DNA of 64,000 bases from assembly GCA_964518335.1 (NCBI GenBank), contig CAZFDT010000002.1, forward strand, positions 110,969-174,968, written 5' to 3'. The stretch is from CAZFDT01 sp964518335 (lineage in GTDB: Bacteria > Planctomycetota > Phycisphaerae > Phycisphaerales > Phycisphaeraceae). Positions within the stretch are counted from its first letter, which is position 1. Every line of letters starts with the position of its first letter. Under the pieces are notes generated by a model. The model was given only the letters and a program-made list of their open reading frames with translations. It was not told the DNA's origin and did no database searches. Made by a program: the position numbers and the translations under genes. Shown here one piece after another: positions 9,268-16,436 of the stretch.

Positions 9268-9501
9268 GCGGACGAATCCAGAACGCTTGATAGTAGCAAG
9301 TTTTATGGCGGTGGCGACATCGAACCCGGCAACCCGCCCGGCAACGCGGGTGCGAACCCATGCGAAGGCTTGCATCCGCGACTCGATCCCGAATTGATCC
9401 GGCTCACTGCAGCATGGCCATCGCTTCCCGAGCATGTCCGGCGGACGATTCTCGACCTCATCGCCGCATCCGCCCCGGCGGTGGATGCCATCGGGGAATG
9501 A
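9268..9501 (+). pseudogene. Detached C-terminal tail of the element's integrase
   Basis: In the phase set by the att core (CGG ATT TGC AAT CCG) the frame stays open for 77 codons and ends in TGA, followed by a CCGCCA/TGGCGG hairpin at 9504-9525. The peptide ends with an integrase-tail-like helix (DPELIRLTAAWPSLPEHV). The integrase at the right end of the element enters the same core in the same frame. In the excised circle the two parts would join to give a 564-residue integrase; in the integrated state this part has no start and is silent. Not a decayed gene but a fragment split by recombination (inference from frame and sequence). Confidence 0.7.
9325..9345 (+). repeat. Tandem CCGGCAAC pair, candidate integrase arm site (left)
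   Basis: Two copies of CCCGGCAAC with a 12-bp period, 58 bp inside the left core. The same pair with the same period recurs near the centre of the element and near the right core, as expected of arm-type binding sites of a tyrosine recombinase. It also codes for part of the integrase tail. Confidence 0.4.
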
Positions 9502-9574
9502 TCCCGCCAAGGCCAAGGCTGGCGGTGTTCCTGATTTTGTCGCGCTCCCGGAAGGCCATCTCCGTATAGCTTCA

Positions 9575-9586
9575 ATATGGGTAGCG
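9575..9586 (+). promoter_or_regulatory. ATATGGGTAGCG, copy 1, candidate operator
   Basis: The same 12 bases lie in front of the integrase at 16396-16407. Here they follow a TATAGCTT stretch and stand about 100 nt before the first gene of the left operon. A site shared by the two promoters of the element would suit a common repressor or excisionase. Confidence 0.35.
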
Positions 9587-9603
9587 GGTTGATCGCCCGC
9601 GAA

Positions 9604-9667
9604 CGATCCACCGGGCGGGGGCTTGCCCGCCTACTGCGTTGCCCTCGCAGACCCGCCCGGTGGATCG
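9604..9667. repeat. Perfect 16-bp inverted repeat upstream of the left operon
   Basis: Arms 9604-9619 and 9652-9667 are exact complements, with a 32-nt loop. Fourteen bases of the right arm (CCCGCCCGGTGGAT) recur in the terminator hairpin at the end of this operon (14246). It could fold in the leader RNA or be a protein-binding site. Confidence 0.6.
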
Positions 9668-9688
9668 GCCCGCATTGAGGGCAACGCG

Positions 9689-10282
9689 ATGACATCCACC
9701 ACCCTGACCGAACCGGCACGAGCACTACTCGACGCGCTGAACATCCACCCCGTCCGCGGCTGGATGCGATGGGCTGACGTGCCCGAGGCCATGCGTGACT
9801 TGGCTGTGATGCGGCTCCTGCACCAACGGGGATTGATCCGCGTCGGACAGGTCGAGCGGCATCCCAGCCCGGCACTGGATGAGGACACGAGCGAGGAATG
9901 GTCGGACTTGACCGACTATGCCCTGTACTTCGCCCTGTGGGGCAAGGCATGGCGGTGGAGCAAGGCAGAAATGGCCATCCGTCTGACGATTGAGGGCCAG
10001 GGGGTGCGGCAAGATATGAAGGCGGGGCGTGTTGCAGTGGACCTATCCGAGTTCGAGCGTGAAGAGGACGATGTCAAGGAATGCGCGGCCATCATCGTCG
10101 CTAAGCCCGGACTATCAGCCGAAGCCGTCATATCGCAGATGAAGGGACACAAGGAACACACGCCTCGGATGCTGTTGCCTAACTTCTACAAGAAGACGTG
10201 GAAGCGGCTTCTTCGCTATGGATTCAAGAAAGGCCACAACGGACGCAGTTGCTTTCCACCCCAACACTGGCCACGCGCATAG
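9689..10282 (+). CDS. Element protein of unknown function
   Basis: 197 residues; not recognised. The ATG is preceded by TGAGGG, and the preceding codons fall in the inverted repeat, so this start is favoured over an upstream ATG-like codon at 9623. The N-terminal 60 residues (ALNIHPVRGWMRWADVPEAM) look helical and may form a winged helix; the middle is acidic (SEFEREEDDVKE), and the C-terminus is basic and aromatic (FYKKTWKRLLRYGFKKG), which suggests nucleic-acid contact. First gene of a rightward run of seven. A GTTGCAGTG motif lies inside. Confidence 0.6.
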   Translation: MTSTTLTEPARALLDALNIHPVRGWMRWADVPEAMRDLAVMRLLHQRGLIRVGQVERHPSPALDEDTSEEWSDLTDYALYFALWGKAWRWSKAEMAIRLTIEGQGVRQDMKAGRVAVDLSEFEREEDDVKECAAIIVAKPGLSAEAVISQMKGHKEHTPRMLLPNFYKKTWKRLLRYGFKKGHNGRSCFPPQHWPRA

Positions 10283-10361
10283 AGACGGCATACATCGGAC
10301 ATATTCAACACCGCGATGATGGCGATGATGGCGAGCGTCCACATTGGAAAGGACGTTCGAC

Positions 10362-10670
10362 ATGGCCGACCACAATCAACTCGACCTGTTCCCGCTCCGC
10401 GATATCGCGGACCACACCGGACGCGATGGATTGCCCCGGTTCAACTACAACATGGCGTGGGGGGCGGTGCGCCGCGGGAGCCAGGGACGCGACGGCACGC
10501 GAGTATTCCTCCAGTCGATCCGCGTCGGCAGGTCCATCGTGACGTGCCGGTTGTGGGTTGAGAACTATTTGCGCGAACTGGCCGCAGCCGACCAGCGCCA
10601 CTTCGGTGACAACGGCGCGGCAGCAAAGCCCATCGAACGCAAGCGACTGGGGGTGTCCAATGGCGATTGA
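10362..10670 (+). CDS. Small DNA-binding protein, DUF1580-like
   Basis: 102 residues. The pattern LRDIADHTGRDG, then a tryptophan-containing turn, GTRVFLQSIRVGRSIVTC and WVENYLREL resembles DUF1580, a planctomycete family related to excisionase-type MerR HTH proteins. An ATTGGAAAGGA ribosome site ends about 8 nt before the ATG; exactly the same 11 bases precede the gene at 12210. It overlaps the next gene by 11 nt, so the two are translationally coupled. Likely an excisionase or transcription regulator of the element; which one cannot be told. Confidence 0.65.
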   Translation: MADHNQLDLFPLRDIADHTGRDGLPRFNYNMAWGAVRRGSQGRDGTRVFLQSIRVGRSIVTCRLWVENYLRELAAADQRHFGDNGAAAKPIERKRLGVSNGD

Positions 10671-10872
10671 GCGCCGCCGACTCACCGCGCCCGTCACGCT
10701 CCCCTTGATCGCTGCCGCGTTCGCCGTCGGCGTCGATCCCACCGAACTCCGCCGCCTGGCCGAGCAGGGCCGCATCCCTCACGAGCGGCACGGCGGGTTG
10801 TTTCGCTTTGATGTTGCAGTTCTCCGCAAGGTGATTCGTCGCATCCGCAAGCGGCAAGGGGGTGCGCGATGA
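10660..10872 (+). CDS. Small HTH protein, excisionase-like
   Basis: 70 residues, MAIERRRLTAPVTLPLIAAA then a helix-turn-helix of the Xis/AlpA type (DPTELRRLAEQGRIPHERHG) ending in a strongly basic helix (RKVIRRIRKRQGG). Recombination directionality factors have this size and layout. It overlaps the previous gene by 11 nt and the next one by 4 nt (ATGA), forming a tightly coupled trio. The trio shares the opening IERRRL, so two of the genes may be duplicates. Confidence 0.65.
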   Translation: MAIERRRLTAPVTLPLIAAAFAVGVDPTELRRLAEQGRIPHERHGGLFRFDVAVLRKVIRRIRKRQGGAR

Positions 10873-11135
10873 TCGAGCGGCGACGACTACACACCCCGGC
10901 GGATCGGCGGTCGGAACCCCCGCCCCCGCCGGTGTCACCGCTGCTGTTGCGGGCACGCGATGCGGCAGCGGCCCTGTCGATCTCGCCTCGCGCTCTGTGG
11001 GAGAGAACAAACAGGGGAGAAATACCGGTGGTGAGAATCGGCGTCGCGGTCCGGTACGACCCCTCAGACCTGCGGGCGTGGATCGAATCGCACAAGGGCA
11101 AGAAGCACAGTGGAACGAGGAGCGAAGGGCGATGA
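10869..11135 (+). CDS. Helix-turn-helix protein, excisionase family (HTH_17)
   Basis: 88 residues. A proline-rich start is followed by a clear excisionase-type fold: LLRARDAAAALSISPRALWE (helix-turn-helix) and a wing IPVVRIGVAVRYDPSDLRAWI. HTH_17 proteins are Xis factors or AlpA-like activators. Its start codon overlaps the stop of the previous gene (ATGA). The opening MIERRRL matches the previous small gene. With two neighbours of the same type, one may be the excisionase and the others regulators of replication. Confidence 0.75.
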   Translation: MIERRRLHTPADRRSEPPPPPVSPLLLRARDAAAALSISPRALWERTNRGEIPVVRIGVAVRYDPSDLRAWIESHKGKKHSGTRSEGR

Positions 11136-11139
11136 CACC

Positions 11140-12159
11140 ATGGCGGGCAACGATAACGACAACTGCAACACGCCGCAGCTCTTGGCTCGGCTCGATGCGT
11201 TCGTGGATGGCTGCGGGCTTGCGGGCATTACAGGTGGGGAGGCGAAGGTCATGCTGACACTACTCCGACATGCTGACTCGAATAGCTGCGAGTGTTTTCC
11301 GGGACTCGACCGACTTGCCCGAATGACCGGGCTGGATCGCGGCACAGTCAAGCGGTGCCTCGCTCGCCTGACCCAAGCAGGAATCATCCGAACGATTCAA
11401 CAGGGCGGTGGCTCGGGACACTCAACACGCCGTGAGTTGGTCTTGACTGTAAACGGGGGCGCGGGCGCGCCCCTTCGACACACGAAAACGGGGGCGCGGG
11501 CGCACGCAAACGGGCGCGCCAAGGTTTTGCTAACGGGGGCGCAGGCGCCCCCCGAAGGCCCCATGCAGAAGGGCCCAAGAAATGGCCCACCCCAGGCAGC
11601 GGGTGGCCGTTTCACTTCGCGTAGTCAGGTGGAATCGAGTGAGGTGGATCGCATTTGCGACTTGCTGCGCGAAGAGTTCGGGGTGGAGCGCGATATGCAA
11701 CTACTCGTCGCTGACCTGCTCGAACGCGAGCCGGACTCACCGGATGCACTGCTCGAGTACCTGAGGAGCCGCCGCGATGACGGCAAGATCGACCTGCCGC
11801 GCATCGCGGTATGGGCCTTCCGCAATCCGCAAGCCGCGTTCGATTCGATGATCGACCCGCCGTCAGCCTCGCGGCCTGTTCGACGCGACCAGCCCGATGC
11901 CCCGCCGATCCGCCGTCGGTTGAAAACTCGATCCCATGTCAAGGCTGGCGGGTTCGCCGAGGTCTGGCGAGTCAGCGGCGACGGCGACCGGCAATCGTTT
12001 ATCCGTAAGAGCACCGGAGAGACGTTGTGGCCGGACCAGTTCGAGGAACACGCTGGCGATGGTCGCGTGAAGCTCAACGGGCAGACTATCGACTTGTCCA
12101 AAGCGTTGAAGCGAGGGGAGATCACACATGGAGCTGAACTGAAATTGGAGCGGCGGTGA
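11140..12159 (+). CDS. Candidate replication initiator with N-terminal winged helix
   Basis: 339 residues. Residues about 5-95 form a winged helix like that of phage O-type replication proteins (TGGEAKVMLTLLRHADS, GLDRLARMTGLDRGTVKRCL, AGIIRTIQQ). About 105-145 is a low-complexity linker whose DNA is the iteron-like repeat. Then comes an acidic helical part (EVDRICDLLREEFGVERDMQ) and a beta-rich C-terminus. An initiator with its origin inside the linker is the arrangement of lambda O. The name is inference; no catalytic motif (primase, relaxase, helicase) is visible. A GTG start 10 codons upstream is possible. It abuts the next open frame by a GTGA overlap. Confidence 0.5.
   Translation: MAGNDNDNCNTPQLLARLDAFVDGCGLAGITGGEAKVMLTLLRHADSNSCECFPGLDRLARMTGLDRGTVKRCLARLTQAGIIRTIQQGGGSGHSTRRELVLTVNGGAGAPLRHTKTGARAHANGRAKVLLTGAQAPPEGPMQKGPRNGPPQAAGGRFTSRSQVESSEVDRICDLLREEFGVERDMQLLVADLLEREPDSPDALLEYLRSRRDDGKIDLPRIAVWAFRNPQAAFDSMIDPPSASRPVRRDQPDAPPIRRRLKTRSHVKAGGFAEVWRVSGDGDRQSFIRKSTGETLWPDQFEEHAGDGRVKLNGQTIDLSKALKRGEITHGAELKLERR
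11452..11548 (+). repeat. Iteron-like direct repeats inside the rep gene, candidate origin
   Basis: Four direct copies of AACGGGSGCGCR start at 11452, 11487, 11509 and 11532. Three agree over 17 bases (AACGGGGGCGCGGGCGC with one change in the last), one is shorter. Spacings are 35, 22 and 23 bp, close to whole helical turns for the last three. They encode the Gly/Ala-rich linker (NGGAGA, TGARA, NGRA, TGAQA). Confidence 0.5.
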
Positions 12160-12209
12160 CGTTCACCGCCGCGAATGTTGCAGTGGACCTTATTGGAAAG
12201 GATGCAGAA

Positions 12210-13037
12210 ATGGCGAAACAATTCGTCAAGTACGGCATGATGGACAGCGCGTGGCTGTCCGAGGACACCCGCACCTCGATCGACTGGGCTGCGAAGGCAA
12301 TCGACAACGGCGTGCAGGCTCACGCTGCGAACGTCGAAACGTACCTCGATGCGCGGAAGGAAGCCGAATCGAAGTACAAGGCGTCAGCCTTGGGTGAGGA
12401 GCTAGCCAAGCTCACGGCCAACTTCCGCGAAGGCCTCCAAGTCATCGTCAAGGCGATGGCCGACAAGATCGACCGAGACAAGCGCGACGCCCTCGAACGA
12501 ACCGCCATGTCGAAGGTGGTCGTCCCCAAGCCCGAGTCGCCCGCTGACGCGATCCGCTTCGAGGCTGTCGTCAGCCGCTACGTGGACCTCTTCCGCGACT
12601 TGGGCGAGCAGCCCTCCATCGTCGCGTGGATTCGCTCGGCGGTGATGGCCCGCGACCCTGAACCGCTGATCGCCCTGAAAGCCCTGCCCATCATGGTGCG
12701 GGATCGGCTGCTCAAGGTGAAGGCGAGCGAGGACGCCGACGCGATCATCCGCCGTCTGGAATCGCAGTACCTCGCCGTCGCCGATCCGACCGCGTGGGCC
12801 AGGCTCAACGCGCTGCATGAGTTGGAGTGGCGTTCGCTGCACAACGCGGGCGAAGCGTCGAAGGCCGCAAGCGTGACGCCCACGCAGGAGCAGCAAGCGG
12901 CGATGAAGGCGCGATCCGCGTCGTGGGCCTCGATCATCCCCGACGAAGCCCGTGAGCAGCAGCGGACAGCCGCCGAGTTGCACGCGAAGTTGAAGAACCC
13001 GCCGCCGGTGCGAAGCCTGCCGAAGCAGGCGGCTTGA
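12210..13037 (+). CDS. Element protein, mostly helical, unknown function
   Basis: 275 residues; not recognised. Chosen ATG has the ATTGGAAAGGA ribosome site also used by the gene at 10362; a GTG 18 codons upstream overlaps the rep stop. Composition is charged and helical throughout, with no Cys motif, membrane segment or signal peptide. Segments such as LGEELAKLTANFREGLQVIV and DADAIIRRLESQYLAVADPT look like long amphipathic helices. It stands between rep and a TerS-like gene, where satellites carry morphogenesis or interference genes, but nothing in the sequence proves such a role. A GTTGCAGTG motif lies 25 nt upstream of the start. Confidence 0.55.
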   Translation: MAKQFVKYGMMDSAWLSEDTRTSIDWAAKAIDNGVQAHAANVETYLDARKEAESKYKASALGEELAKLTANFREGLQVIVKAMADKIDRDKRDALERTAMSKVVVPKPESPADAIRFEAVVSRYVDLFRDLGEQPSIVAWIRSAVMARDPEPLIALKALPIMVRDRLLKVKASEDADAIIRRLESQYLAVADPTAWARLNALHELEWRSLHNAGEASKAASVTPTQEQQAAMKARSASWASIIPDEAREQQRTAAELHAKLKNPPPVRSLPKQAA

Positions 13038-13123
13038 GTAAGTGAACCGTGGCGGGGCGGTGGGAAACCTCGTGGCCTCCACCTGCCGCCCCGCCCTTTA
13101 CGTTTCCAGTGAGTGAGTCTGAC

Positions 13124-13852
13124 ATGCGACGCAAACGCCTGAATACTCCGAGTCAGTCCGAAGGAAGACGGGACCGCGACGACCGGGACCGCAGCGGACG
13201 TTTCCTGCCCGGCAACAAGGCTGCCGTCGGCAACGTCAAGTCATCAAGCCTGATCCGTGCCGCCGAACTCCGGCGGATGCTCGATCACGTCGGCCCCCAC
13301 CTGCCCGCGGTGTACGACCGCCTGATCGGTGCCGCCCAACGGGGAAAGCCTTGGGCTGTGCGGCTCGTGATGCAACGCTGCTTCGGACGCCCCGCCGTCG
13401 AGGACACGCGAGCGCCGGAGATCATTGCTGCCGACGACACCCTCATGCAACGCGTGGCCGACCTGACGCACGCCGTGCTGGACATTGACGCCGACCGGGA
13501 CATCCCCGATGAGCCGGACGGCCAGTTGATCCGCGATGCCGCCGCACTCGCTGCACTTGGCCTCCCCTTCGACGCCATCGCATCCCGTCTCGGCGTCAGC
13601 GTGCCGATCTTCAACGACTGGCTGAAGGAGGGAGCCGACGAGCACGACCAAGGCCGCCGCCGCTCACCCTCGGCCCGGCTGGTGGCTGCCCTCAACGCCG
13701 CGAGCGCGGAGGCCACGACACGGCTCGCAATCGCATCGCAGCGTATGGCGCTGCGACTGCTCGAACGGTTGCGACCTGACGCCTTCGGCAAGGATGCGCT
13801 GCAGTTGACCGATGACATCGAAGAGTATGACAAGGACGAGCGTTTCATCTGA
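13124..13852 (+). CDS. Small-terminase-like DNA-binding protein
   Basis: 242 residues. The N-terminal part has the GRFLPGNKAAVGN motif (DUF5681-like, common on phage and plasmid proteins) and a helix ending PWAVRLVMQRCFG. The second half has a helix-turn-helix (LGLPFDAIASRLGVSVPIFN, then DWLKEGADE) and a closing helix RMALRLLERLRPDAFGK. That order, HTH followed by a long helix with LERR/RPxxFG, is typical of phage TerS proteins, which recognise the packaging site. TerS without the large subunit is the hallmark of phage satellites. The ATG at MRRKRLNTP is preferred over an upstream frame extension. Function is inferred from pattern only. Confidence 0.5.
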   Translation: MRRKRLNTPSQSEGRRDRDDRDRSGRFLPGNKAAVGNVKSSSLIRAAELRRMLDHVGPHLPAVYDRLIGAAQRGKPWAVRLVMQRCFGRPAVEDTRAPEIIAADDTLMQRVADLTHAVLDIDADRDIPDEPDGQLIRDAAALAALGLPFDAIASRLGVSVPIFNDWLKEGADEHDQGRRRSPSARLVAALNAASAEATTRLAIASQRMALRLLERLRPDAFGKDALQLTDDIEEYDKDERFI

Positions 13853-13887
13853 CCCCGCACACACCAACCCCAACAGGAGACCCCGAC

Positions 13888-14226
13888 ATGCCCCGACGAC
13901 AACCCAAGCCCAAGCCCACCAGCCCCCACGCCGCCGACCTGCCCACCGAGTTGGTGGACCGCATCATGTCCGCGATGGAAGCGACCGCGAAGTCCGCGCT
14001 GTTCGAGGATGACGAGGAGGTTCAAGGCCACGTCCGCGAGTTCATCGAGGCGAGCAATCCCCGCAGGCTCGCTCACGTCCTGCACCGCATCGACAACGTG
14101 GCGTTCACCGCGTTCGTACTCCATGCGATCCTGTTCGCCGCGCCGGTGCAGCGTAGCCGATCAACACGAACGCCAACCAAGACACGTTCCCGATCCCCCC
14201 GCACAAAGGCCACGGACAAGCGCTGA
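13888..14226 (+). CDS. Small basic-tailed protein, unknown
   Basis: 112 residues; not recognised. A Pro/Lys-rich start (MPRRQPKPKPTSPH), a central helical part with an acidic patch (FEDDEEVQGHVREFIEA) and a hydrophobic helix (DNVAFTAFVLHAILFAAP), then a very basic tail (RSRSTRTPTKTRSRSPRTK). The hydrophobic stretch is only about 16 residues, short for a membrane anchor. It is the last gene of the rightward run and is followed by a terminator. GACCCCGACATG-type context gives a weak ribosome site. Confidence 0.5.
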   Translation: MPRRQPKPKPTSPHAADLPTELVDRIMSAMEATAKSALFEDDEEVQGHVREFIEASNPRRLAHVLHRIDNVAFTAFVLHAILFAAPVQRSRSTRTPTKTRSRSPRTKATDKR

Positions 14227-14245
14227 TTGTCGGGGAGTCACATGG

Positions 14246-14278
14246 CCCGCCCGGTGGATGATCCCGCCGGGCGGGTTT
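14246..14278 (+). terminator. Terminator after the left operon of the element
   Basis: CCCGCCCGG at 14246-14254 pairs with CCGGGCGGG at 14267-14275, followed by TTTCCT. Its left arm is part of a 14-base sequence shared with the inverted repeat at 9652. Confidence 0.6.
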
Positions 14279-14406
14279 CCTCGGCCATCCTCGCCCTGTG
14301 GCGGCCTCGACGATCCCGGCTCCCCATCCATGCCCCCGGACAGGCCCTGGCCCTGTAGGGCGAGCCTGCGGCGTTCGGGACATTCGGACATCCCCAGCAA
14401 CGCGAA

Positions 14407-14510
14407 CGGATCTTCAATCCGTTCCGCCGTTCCAGAACTCTTGATTTATCAACGAGATGCAAAACGACGCCTCAAAACACCGGCAACGCCCCCGGCAACG
14501 GACGCGGATT
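14407..14510 (+). repeat. Relic of a second att/integrase-tail region
   Basis: The 318-nt gap between genes holds a diverged copy of the left end of the element. Core-like CGGAT-N5-ATCCG at 14407, CCAGAAC-N-CTTGAT 25 bp later, and the CCGGCAAC pair 73 bp later are at exactly the same distances as at 9253, 9278 and 9326. In frame it reads RIFNP, then SRTLDLS and NAPGN, against RICNP, SRTLDSS and NPPGN on the left. The anticodon-loop bases differ (CTTCA for TTGCA), and no other tRNA sequence is present. Confidence 0.6.
14480..14499 (+). repeat. Tandem CCGGCAAC pair (centre)
   Basis: Two CCGGCAAC units with a 12-bp period, as at the left and right ends. Part of the att relic. Confidence 0.4.
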
Positions 14511-14544
14511 CTGGCCCCGATCCAGCCAGTCGGATCATCCGCGG

Positions 14545-15009
14545 TCAGAACCGCCAACCCTCCCGCCGGATCAACTCCGCGAAGCGGATGCACTCAATGC
14601 CCATGTCCCGGCACACGTCCGGTATCTTCGGGCGATCCCGCTTGCCTGTCGCGCCTTCGCCCGTCACGACAACTGCAGCGCGAACCTCGGCTGTGGCGAT
14701 CACCCACGGGTCGGCGAAGCTCTTGCCGGTGCGTTCATCGACGAGCTTGGGGAACTGCGCCACGATCCGCGATTGAGCCTGCTGCACATCCGCCGTCAGC
14801 GGCAGGAATATGGCCGCGTGACCCTTCGCCCACTCATGCAGTTTGTCGCCCTGCTTCTTCTCGATCTCGATCAGGACTTCCTCGGACGACAACAACGATC
14901 CGGCCTCGATCAACTCATCCACGCGCTGCCACAGTGACGGGAACGACACGGGCATGTAGTGCCGGGTCCATCCATCCATCAGGGCGCTGGTGTCGATGCA
15001 GTAGGTCAA
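14545..15009 (-). CDS. DUF4411 PIN-like protein, probable toxin
   Basis: 154 residues. MTYCIDTSALMDGW opens with the PIN-type acidic residue (IDTSAL); further acids in ADPWVIATAEV complete the expected metal site. DUF4411 proteins are found next to XRE-ImmA/IrrE proteins, and the pair is regarded as a likely toxin-antitoxin system with the PIN protein as RNase. Here the start codon overlaps the stop of the upstream ImmA/IrrE gene by 4 nt (ATGA), so antitoxin is translated first. Its 3' end runs up to the att relic. The pair would act to keep the element in the cell (inference). Confidence 0.75.
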   Translation of the reverse strand: MTYCIDTSALMDGWTRHYMPVSFPSLWQRVDELIEAGSLLSSEEVLIEIEKKQGDKLHEWAKGHAAIFLPLTADVQQAQSRIVAQFPKLVDERTGKSFADPWVIATAEVRAAVVVTGEGATGKRDRPKIPDVCRDMGIECIRFAELIRREGWRF

Positions 15010-16235
15010 CGATCCCCCCCGGTAAGTATGTTCCGACCCTCCAACGCACGCTCGATCTCCGCGAGGTGCTTCAACCGCACGCCCAAGTATTCGGCCAACT
15101 GACTGCCGCTGATCGCCTCACGGTCATACGCATCGAGCGCGATCCGGGCGAAGGGTTTGCCAACAGCCCGCAGCGCTTTGACCGACTGCTTCATGAAGCC
15201 GCCTTCCTGTGGCTTCGCTTCTTCCCCGTACTGCTGCCGCTTGCGGCGATAGAAGGCGAGCGACGCCATGCCGAGGGTCACGAGTCGCCGCGCGATCACT
15301 TCGCGGCTCACGCGAAACGATCTCGACGCGGACGCGAGGGTGTCGTCGGACCAATCATCGTTGGCGGGAATGCCCCGGATTGCGGGATGCCGCAAGAGCA
15401 GGTCATGCGGGACCAGCACCTCCGCTGCCACTGCATTGCAAAACGCTTCGACCCGTTCATCCTGCGTCACCACGGATCGAGCCTCCCGCAGGTCGGACAT
15501 CCCGGACGTGCCGAGCATCAGATGCACGAACTCATGGACGAGCGAGAAGATTCGACCGTAAACAGTGTCGGAGCCGTTGACGGCGATGATGGGAAACTGC
15601 CGATCCGCGATGGCGATGCCCCGCACCTCCCCCACGTCCACATGCTCGATGTGGAACACCAGCACGCCGAGGTTCTCCACGGCATTCTTCCAAGCGTTGA
15701 GCGCCGCGTAGTGGTCACGCCATGTCGCCCGATCCGACTCGGTCACATGGAGCAGGTCGGACGCCTTGTACGCGACCGTGTCCACCGGATCGGATGGCGT
15801 GACACTGCCGATGAAGTCGGCTGGATTGGTCGGGATGACTTCGGCCAAGTTGAGCGCGGCTTCGCGGAGGTATTCGATCCGGCGAAGCTCGGCGATCAAC
15901 TCGGGACTGGGCTTGCGTTCAGAGTCCGGCAGTCGCCGGTAGTCATGCGGCACGCGGAAGCCGAGCTTCTCCGGTCGCTTCGGGAGGAAGAAAGCCGACA
16001 GCGGACGGCGGTACACGCGGGCCATTTCCCGAGCCTGCCGGATGGTGGGGCGTCGCTCCCCGGCCTCCCATTCCATCAGCCGATCCACGCTGACCCCGAT
16101 CTTGGCGGCAGCGTCCTCGACGGTCATGTTGATCGTCTCGCGTGCCCACACGAGCAGATCGGGATTGACGAAGGCTTCCTGGGTCATGGCATCGGTGACA
16201 TCGGCTACCGGCCGTCGCCGCCTCGAACTGGGCAT
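15006..16235 (-). CDS. XRE-family ImmA/IrrE metallopeptidase, probable antitoxin
   Basis: 409 residues. Residues about 35-85 are an XRE helix-turn-helix (MTVEDAAAKIGVSVDRLMEW, then EAGERRPT). The middle carries the zinc-protease motif HEFVHLML of the ImmA/IrrE (DUF955, COG2856) family, with a downstream Glu in DERVEAFCNAVAAEVL as third ligand. The C-terminal 60 residues contain a second short helical region (ISGSQLAEYLGVRL). ImmA of ICEBs1 cleaves its repressor; IrrE cleaves DdrO. Here the close tie to DUF4411 argues for an antitoxin/autoregulator. A second ATG 16 codons in (MTQEAF) is possible. It is divergent from the integrase, with a 200-nt gap that must hold both promoters. Confidence 0.85.
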   Translation of the reverse strand: MPSSRRRRPVADVTDAMTQEAFVNPDLLVWARETINMTVEDAAAKIGVSVDRLMEWEAGERRPTIRQAREMARVYRRPLSAFFLPKRPEKLGFRVPHDYRRLPDSERKPSPELIAELRRIEYLREAALNLAEVIPTNPADFIGSVTPSDPVDTVAYKASDLLHVTESDRATWRDHYAALNAWKNAVENLGVLVFHIEHVDVGEVRGIAIADRQFPIIAVNGSDTVYGRIFSLVHEFVHLMLGTSGMSDLREARSVVTQDERVEAFCNAVAAEVLVPHDLLLRHPAIRGIPANDDWSDDTLASASRSFRVSREVIARRLVTLGMASLAFYRRKRQQYGEEAKPQEGGFMKQSVKALRAVGKPFARIALDAYDREAISGSQLAEYLGVRLKHLAEIERALEGRNILTGGDR

Positions 16236-16395
16236 CGTGACCCGGACAGGCGGGAGGATGATTCAGCGGCGAGGCACGGCCTGAACTGTCGCACCACTGA
16301 ATGTTATCGCTCCCGCAGAACCTTGCCGTGTGTGGGGCTCCGATCCAACGCAGAAATCATGCGAGGCCTCGACCGCACACACGGATACAATTTGC

Positions 16396-16407
16396 ATATG
16401 GGTAGCG
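16396..16407 (+). promoter_or_regulatory. ATATGGGTAGCG, copy 2, before the integrase
   Basis: Twelve bases identical to 9575-9586, 29 nt before the integrase ATG and directly after a GATACAAT -10-like sequence. Suggests shared control of integrase and the left operon. Confidence 0.35.
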
Positions 16408-16436
16408 AACAAAAACCTTACTGAAAGGCGGGCATC

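Noticed and set aside
14401..14425. tRNA-Phe fragment (anticodon stem-loop-like GAA)
   Set aside because: Only the stem-loop resembles a tRNA; no T-arm or acceptor follows. Better explained as a diverged att core.
14457..16424. 655-codon plus-strand frame over the toxin-antitoxin region
   Set aside because: Antisense to DUF4411 and ImmA/IrrE, both with clear motifs.
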